NCBI RefSeq assembly: GCF_002920535.1
Contig: NZ_PQSS01000077.1
Coordinates: forward strand, 1 to 34,339
DNA from: Streptomyces sp. Ru71
Lineage (GTDB): Bacteria; Actinomycetota; Actinomycetes; Streptomycetales; Streptomycetaceae
Direction of reading: 5' to 3'
DNA length: 34,339 bases
In this document: one piece after another, positions 30,717 to 34,339 of the stretch
Position numbering within the stretch: the first letter of the stretch is position 1
How the letters are laid out: the number at the start of each line of letters is the position of its first letter
Position numbers and translations under genes: made by a program
Notes under the pieces: generated by a model
Databases searched by the model: none
The model's input: the letters and a program-made list of their open reading frames with translations, nothing else
What the model was told of the DNA's origin: nothing

Positions 30717-31121
30717 TCACACCTCCTCGGGTTCGGTGAGCAGCGGGTAGACGCCGTTCTCGTCGTGGTCCTCCCGCCCGGTCACGGGCGGGTTGAACAC
30801 GCAGATGCAGTGGAAGTCCTCCTTGACCTTGAGCGTGTGCCGCTCGTGGCCGTCGAGGAGGTACATGGTGCCGGGCGTGATCGTGTGGGTCTTCCCGGTC
30901 TCGTGGTCCGTGAGTTCCGCCTCGCCCTGAGTGCAGACCACGGCCTCGATGTGGTTGGCGTACCACATCGACGTCTCGGTCCCCGCGTACAGGATCGTCT
31001 CGTGCAGCGAGAAGCCGACGCGCTCCTTGGCGAGCACGATGCGTTTGCTCTCCCAGGTGCCGGACGCGGCCTTCACATGGCGGTCGGTTCCCTCGATCTC
31101 CTTGAACGAACGGACGATCAC
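30717..31121 (-). CDS. ectC: L-ectoine synthase
   Basis: A 134-residue cupin enzyme that cyclises N-gamma-acetyl-2,4-diaminobutyrate to ectoine. It begins MIVRSFKEIEGTDRHVKAAS and contains the cupin metal site region WYANHIEAVVCTQGEAELTD and TPGTMYLLDGHERHTLKV, with typical Glu, Tyr and His ligands. Length equals the family standard. The start codon is GTG at 31119-31121; the AGGAGG upstream is about 13 bases away, a longer gap than usual. It is separated by 63 bases from ectB and by five from ectD. Confidence 0.97.
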   Translation of the reverse strand: MIVRSFKEIEGTDRHVKAASGTWESKRIVLAKERVGFSLHETILYAGTETSMWYANHIEAVVCTQGEAELTDHETGKTHTITPGTMYLLDGHERHTLKVKEDFHCICVFNPPVTGREDHDENGVYPLLTEPEEV

Positions 31122-31184
31122 GGTGGTGCGATGCCTCCTAGGTCGGGGTGTTCCAGGCGGTCGGTGCGGCTGGACGAGGGGGGT

Positions 31185-32456
31185 TCAGGCGGTCTCGCGG
31201 ACGGCCCGGGCGAGGGTCTTGAGGCCCTCGTCCAGCTCGTCCGGGGTGATGGTGAGGGCCGGCAGCAGCTTGACGACCTCGGACTCGGGGCCGGAGGTCT
31301 CCACCAGCAGGCCCAGCTCGAAGGCGCGGCGCGCGATGCGTCCGGCCCGCTCCTTGTCGTGGAACTCCATGCCCCACACCAGGCCCCGGCCGCGGTACTC
31401 CTTGACGTCGGCGAGGTTCTCCTCGGTGATGGCGATCAGCCACTGCTCGACCTGCTCACCGCGGGCGCGGGTCTGCTTCTCCATGGCGGAGCCGTCGGTC
31501 CAGTACGTCTCCAGCGCGGCGGTGGCGGTGACGAACGCCGGGTTGTTGCCGCGGAAGGTGCCGTTGTGCTCGCCCGGCTCCCACACGTCCAGCTCGGGCT
31601 TGAACAGGCACAGCGACATCGGCAGCCCGTAGCCGCTGATCGACTTCGACACGGTGACGATGTCCGGGGTGATCCCGGCCTCCTCGAACGAGAAGAAGGC
31701 CCCCGTGCGCCCGCAGCCCATCTGGATGTCGTCGACGATCAGCAGCATGTCCTGCCGCTCGCACAGCTCCTTGAGCGCGCGCAGCCACTCGGGTCGGGCG
31801 ACGTTGATGCCGCCCTCGCCCTGCACGGTCTCCACGATCACCGCGGCGGGCTTGTTCAGGCCGGAGCCCTGGTCCTCCAGCAGGCGTTCGAACCACAGGA
31901 AGTCCGGGACGGTGCCGTCGAAGTAGTTGTCGAACGGCATCGGCGTGCCGTGCACCAGCGGGATGCCGGCGCCGGCCCGCTTGAAGGCGTTGCCGGTGAC
32001 GGCGAGGGAGCCGAGCGACATGCCGTGGAAGGCGTTGGTGAACGACACGATCGCCTCGCGGCCCTTCACCTTCCGGGCCAGCTTCAGCGCCGACTCCACG
32101 GCGTTGGTGCCCGTCGGGCCCGGGAACATGACCTTGTACGGCAGGTCACGGGGGCGCAGCACCAGGTCCTGGAAGGTCTGCAGGAAGGACCGCTTGGCCG
32201 TGGTCGACATGTCCAGGCCGTGGGTGACGCCGTCCCGCATCAGGTAGTCGATCAGCGCCCGTTTCAGTACGGGGTTGTTGTGGCCGTAGTTCAGTGACCC
32301 GGCACCGGCGAAGAAGTCCAGGTACTGGTGGCCGTCCTCGTCGTACATGCGGCTGCCCTGCGCGCGGTCGAAGACGGTGGGCCAGCCGCGGCAGTAGCTG
32401 CGCACCTCGGACTCCAGGGTCTCGAAGACGCTCAGGTCGGGCTGGGTGATGGTCAC
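31185..32456 (-). CDS. ectB: L-2,4-diaminobutyrate aminotransferase
   Basis: A 423-residue class-III PLP aminotransferase that converts aspartate semialdehyde to L-2,4-diaminobutyrate with glutamate as amino donor. Seen are YLDFFAGAGSLNYGHNNP, VMFPGPTGTNAVESALKLAR, VIVETVQGEGGINVAR, the PLP Asp in LIVDDIQMGCGRTG and the Schiff-base Lys in VTVSKSISGYGLP. These match EctB rather than ornithine aminotransferase. The start is GTG at 32454-32456 with GAGGAG nine or so bases upstream. It follows ectA by 13 bases. Confidence 0.97.
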   Translation of the reverse strand: MTITQPDLSVFETLESEVRSYCRGWPTVFDRAQGSRMYDEDGHQYLDFFAGAGSLNYGHNNPVLKRALIDYLMRDGVTHGLDMSTTAKRSFLQTFQDLVLRPRDLPYKVMFPGPTGTNAVESALKLARKVKGREAIVSFTNAFHGMSLGSLAVTGNAFKRAGAGIPLVHGTPMPFDNYFDGTVPDFLWFERLLEDQGSGLNKPAAVIVETVQGEGGINVARPEWLRALKELCERQDMLLIVDDIQMGCGRTGAFFSFEEAGITPDIVTVSKSISGYGLPMSLCLFKPELDVWEPGEHNGTFRGNNPAFVTATAALETYWTDGSAMEKQTRARGEQVEQWLIAITEENLADVKEYRGRGLVWGMEFHDKERAGRIARRAFELGLLVETSGPESEVVKLLPALTITPDELDEGLKTLARAVRETA

Positions 32457-32469
32457 GACGAATCGCTCC

Positions 32470-32985
32470 TCAGTGGGAAGTCGGGGTCAGCGGGCCGATG
32501 CGGTACAGGACTTCGGGGTCGTGCGGGCCGTCCGGGAACAGTCCGGCGTCGAACAGGACCTCCCGTTCGACCCGTGCGCCGTGCCGGGCGGCGAACGAGG
32601 TGAACAGCGCCTCGGAGGCGGTGTTGCCCGGGGTGATCGTGGTCTCGACGTCGGTGATCCCGAGCTCGGCGGCGAGCCGGGCGGTCAGGCCGTCGAGCAG
32701 CGCGGCGGCCAGGCCCCGGCCGCGGTACGCGGCGTCGACGGCCACCTGCCAGACGAGCAGGGTGCGCGGCCGCTCGGGCCGTACGTACCCGGTGACGAAG
32801 CCGACCGGCTCGCCGTCCTCCCGGCGCACCACGGCCGAGGTGCCCGCGAAGTCGCGGCACCACAGCAGGTAGCTGTAGGAGGAGTTCAGGTCGAGGGCCT
32901 TGGAGTCCCTGGCGATACGCCAAAGGGCGGCTCCGTCGGCCACCGACGGGCGGTCGATGAGCAGGTCTGCTGGTGCGGCAGTCAT
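32470..32985 (-). CDS. ectA: L-2,4-diaminobutyrate N-gamma-acetyltransferase
   Basis: A 171-residue GNAT enzyme, the second step of ectoine synthesis. EctA-specific blocks are DGAALWRIARDSKALDLNSS and YSYLLWCRDFAGTSAVV; the acetyl-CoA site is WQVAVDAAYRGRGLAAALLD and the late TITPGNTASEALFTSFAARHG is also conserved. It is the first gene of the operon. The ATG at 32983-32985 is preceded by AATTCAATCCGC, without a visible Shine-Dalgarno sequence, which is odd for the first gene of an operon. The 350-bp upstream region carries possible control sites (33141-33156, 33204-33218). No aspartokinase gene is attached to the operon here. Confidence 0.97.
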   Translation of the reverse strand: MTAAPADLLIDRPSVADGAALWRIARDSKALDLNSSYSYLLWCRDFAGTSAVVRREDGEPVGFVTGYVRPERPRTLLVWQVAVDAAYRGRGLAAALLDGLTARLAAELGITDVETTITPGNTASEALFTSFAARHGARVEREVLFDAGLFPDGPHDPEVLYRIGPLTPTSH

Positions 32986-33140
32986 GCGGATTGAATTTAC
33001 CGAGTGAAATTGAAAAATGCATGGAGGGTCGGGGTTTCCTGCGGCCCGCTTCTGTGTTATCGCGCGGGCGCGTGCAGGCCCGCGACCTGCCGGAAGCTTG
33101 TCCGTATTTGCCCGGGAGGAAGGGGGTGAAACGGGCGTGA

Positions 33141-33156
33141 TGTGGAACGCGTCACA
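33141..33156. promoter_or_regulatory. Crp-like site upstream of ectA
   Basis: TGTGGAACGCGTCACA fits TGTGA-N6-TCACA with one mismatch and, as I recall it, the GTG-N6-GNCAC pattern of Streptomyces Crp. It is 156-171 bases before the ectA start. No experimental support is available here. Confidence 0.4.
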
Positions 33157-33203
33157 GCCGTGTAACCTCCGCGAGATCCGCCCGAATAACCCCCCGCGGC
33201 GTT

Positions 33204-33218
33204 CGCGAAATCTTCGCG
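33204..33218. promoter_or_regulatory. 15-bp inverted repeat upstream of ectA
   Basis: CGCGAA-ATC-TTCGCG is a perfect 6-bp inverted repeat with a 3-bp centre, about 220 bases before the ectA start. It may be an operator; a MarR-type EctR is known elsewhere, but no such gene lies in this window. Confidence 0.4.
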
Positions 33219-33335
33219 TTTAGGGTCGCGAGAAGCGGGCAGAAGAAGATGGGAAGCTACCCGCTGGAATGTGCTCGTTAATAAGGGAAAAGAATTCTCG
33301 GAATCGGATGACCGCAATTGGCTGCGAACGGGAAT

Positions 33336-33863
33336 TCAGGCGCCGGTCGTGCCGTCGATGCGCTCGCGCAGGAGGTCCGCGTGGCCGTTGTGCCGGGCGT
33401 ACTCCTCGATCATGTGGATCAGCACCCAGCGCAGTGAGACCTCCAGCCCGGCCATCGGTCCGTCGGGGATGCGTCCCGTCGCCTCCAGGGGGCGGCCCGC
33501 GCACAGCTCCTGCCCGCGCGACACCTCCCGGCGCCAGGTCGTCAGCGCCTCGTCCAGCCCGCGCCCGGGTTCCAGGACGTACCCGGACTCCTCGCCGAAG
33601 ACGGGGGGCACGTCCAGGCCGGCGAACACCCGCTGGAACCAGTTCCGCTCCACCTCGGCCAGATGCTGCACCAGGCCGAGCAGCGTCATCGAGGACGGCT
33701 CGGCCGACGCCAGCCGCACCTGTCCGTCGTCCAGCCCCGCGCACTTCAGCTCCAGCGTCGCCCGGTGGAAGGCGAGCCAGCTCTCCAGCATGGGCCGCTC
33801 CTCCCCGGTCATGAGCGGCACGGGCCGACCGTCGGGCAGAGTCTGAGGCGCGTCAGTCGTCAT
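33336..33863 (-). CDS. DinB-family protein (DUF664)
   Basis: A 175-residue helical protein of the DinB/DUF664 superfamily. Seen are LESWLAFHRATLELKCAGLD, SMTLLGLVQHLAEVERNWFQ with the first metal-type His, and LRWVLIHMIEEYARHNGHADLLRERIDG with the HxxxEYxRHxGHxD pattern typical of this family. Members bind a divalent metal and some are thiol-dependent transferases (mycothiol or bacillithiol S-transferases); the substrate here is unknown. The ATG at 33861-33863 (MTTDAPQTLP) is chosen because the codon bias and fold begin there; an upstream start would add about 29 Arg-rich residues. It lies upstream of ectA on the same strand but 350 bases away, so co-transcription is uncertain. Confidence 0.9.
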   Translation of the reverse strand: MTTDAPQTLPDGRPVPLMTGEERPMLESWLAFHRATLELKCAGLDDGQVRLASAEPSSMTLLGLVQHLAEVERNWFQRVFAGLDVPPVFGEESGYVLEPGRGLDEALTTWRREVSRGQELCAGRPLEATGRIPDGPMAGLEVSLRWVLIHMIEEYARHNGHADLLRERIDGTTGA

Positions 33864-34339
33864 GGCCCGAGCATGGCACGCCCCACGGCCATCGGCCCCC
33901 CGACAACCGAGCGCCCGCCAACGCGTGGGCCCACGCACGGCCCCGCCCAACGCCCCGCGCGCAACGGCATGCCCACCACCGCGGCCACCCCCGGCCTCGC
34001 CCCGCAGGGCCGCCGCCAGGACTGGCCCCCGGCCGGCGACGCGGATGGCGCAAAGGCGCCCCGCCGGTCGCCGTCGGGCGTGCCCGGCGCCCCGCTTACC
34101 GCCGTCGCGTCCGCATCGTCGCCGACGGGCCTGGCCCCGTGGCCCGCGTGCGACCGGCGTGCCCGCGTCCGGGCGGTGCTCGTCGTGCCCGGCCGGTGGT
34201 CCGGGTGCGGCGGGTGTGTTCGCCGCCGCTGTTGCGGTCGGGCTCGGCCCACGGGCCTGCCCGTGGCCCAGTGCGTGGGCGCTGCGTTCGCGCGGTCACC
34301 GTCGGGCCAACCTGTGGCCCGAGGGGGCCCAGCGGGTTC
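33864..34339. other. 476-bp GC-rich stretch at the window end, no recognisable gene
   Basis: Both strands have open frames but their products are Arg/Pro/Gly-rich and without domains, as expected from very GC-rich noncoding DNA. Repeated words such as CGTGCCCG are present without a regular period. The end of a gene beyond the window could reach in; I cannot support one. Confidence 0.5.

Larger units (their letters stand above)
32986..33335. other. 350-bp ectA upstream region, no gene
   Basis: This gap is less GC-rich than the rest, especially 33200-33335, and I see no credible gene in it. It must contain the ectABCD promoter, because the DinB gene behind it is on the same strand and ends at 33336. 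Two symmetrical motifs stand out (33141-33156 and 33204-33218); I could not identify a convincing -35/-10 pair. Confidence 0.6.

Noticed and set aside
33017..33223. A 68-codon open frame upstream of ectA
   Set aside because: No ribosome binding site, no codon bias, and it covers the region expected to hold the ect promoter and the two palindromes.
33860..34252. Minus-strand 130-codon open frame at the window end
   Set aside because: Arg/Gly/Ala-rich product without domains, and it overlaps the start region of the DinB-family gene; typical of GC-rich noncoding sequence.
1..34339. tRNA, rRNA, insertion sequence or phage integrase
   Set aside because: I saw no tRNA cloverleaf with a T-arm consensus, no rRNA stretch and no transposase or integrase motifs in any frame.

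Overview
The window looks like a piece of a Streptomyces chromosome, or of a very close relative. Base composition is very GC-rich, third codon positions are almost all G or C, and neighbouring genes repeatedly overlap by four bases (ATGA or GTGA). It also carries an ectABCD operon, a sugar ABC transporter without its own ATPase, and dispersed intergenic repeats of a type I associate with Streptomyces. All names are family assignments made by reading the translations; no database search was run.

Layout. (1) 37-1499: a DinB/maleylpyruvate-isomerase-like protein and an MBL-fold hydrolase. (2) 1529-4955: a compact sugar-acid unit of GntR/FCD regulator, DHDPS-family lyase/dehydratase and IlvD/Edd-family sugar-acid dehydratase, preceded by a good promoter and three tandem 14-bp repeats that are likely operators. 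(3) 5049-18452: a pectin/rhamnogalacturonan locus. It holds two CUT1 permeases, a secreted PL1 pectate lyase, a Gfo/Idh oxidoreductase, a PmoA-like (DUF6807) protein, a cytoplasmic GH43, a secreted PL1-CE8 fusion, a solute-binding lipoprotein, a rhamnogalacturonan acetylesterase, a second PL1 lyase and a CE8 pectin methylesterase. (4) 18567-19364: a secreted HAD acid phosphatase. (5) 19689-24222, minus strand: a penicillin-binding transpeptidase and an operon of membrane protein, NarL-type histidine kinase and response regulator. (6) 24304-27197: an IclR regulator with a GNAT gene behind it, divergent from a ketoglutarate-semialdehyde-type dehydrogenase. (7) 27749-29637: a FrnE-like DsbA oxidoreductase and a class-V aminotransferase. 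(8) 29803-32985, minus strand: ectABCD for ectoine and 5-hydroxyectoine. (9) 33336-33863: a DinB-family protein, followed by GC-rich sequence without a recognisable gene up to the window edge.

How the parts fit. Methylesterase and acetylesterase would strip pectin and rhamnogalacturonan, three PL1 domains would cut the exposed backbone outside the cell, and the lipoprotein plus two permeases would import oligosaccharides, presumably powered by a shared MsiK-type ATPase encoded elsewhere. Cytoplasmic GH43, Gfo/Idh and DUF6807 proteins would process what enters. The IlvD-like and DHDPS-like enzymes could take a sugar acid such as L-arabinonate to 2-oxoglutarate semialdehyde, and the dehydrogenase 20 kb away could finish the route to 2-oxoglutarate.

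Most unusual points: short tandem repeats that begin at, or contain, the stop codon of four unrelated genes; the chain of translationally coupled genes that mixes secreted, membrane and cytosolic products; a PL1-CE8 fusion whose lyase domain lacks the second Arg of the usual RxPxxR motif; candidate operators upstream of gntR, the permease operon, the PL1-CE8 gene, the aldehyde dehydrogenase, the DsbA gene and ectA; and a codon-like gene remnant at 19485-19637.
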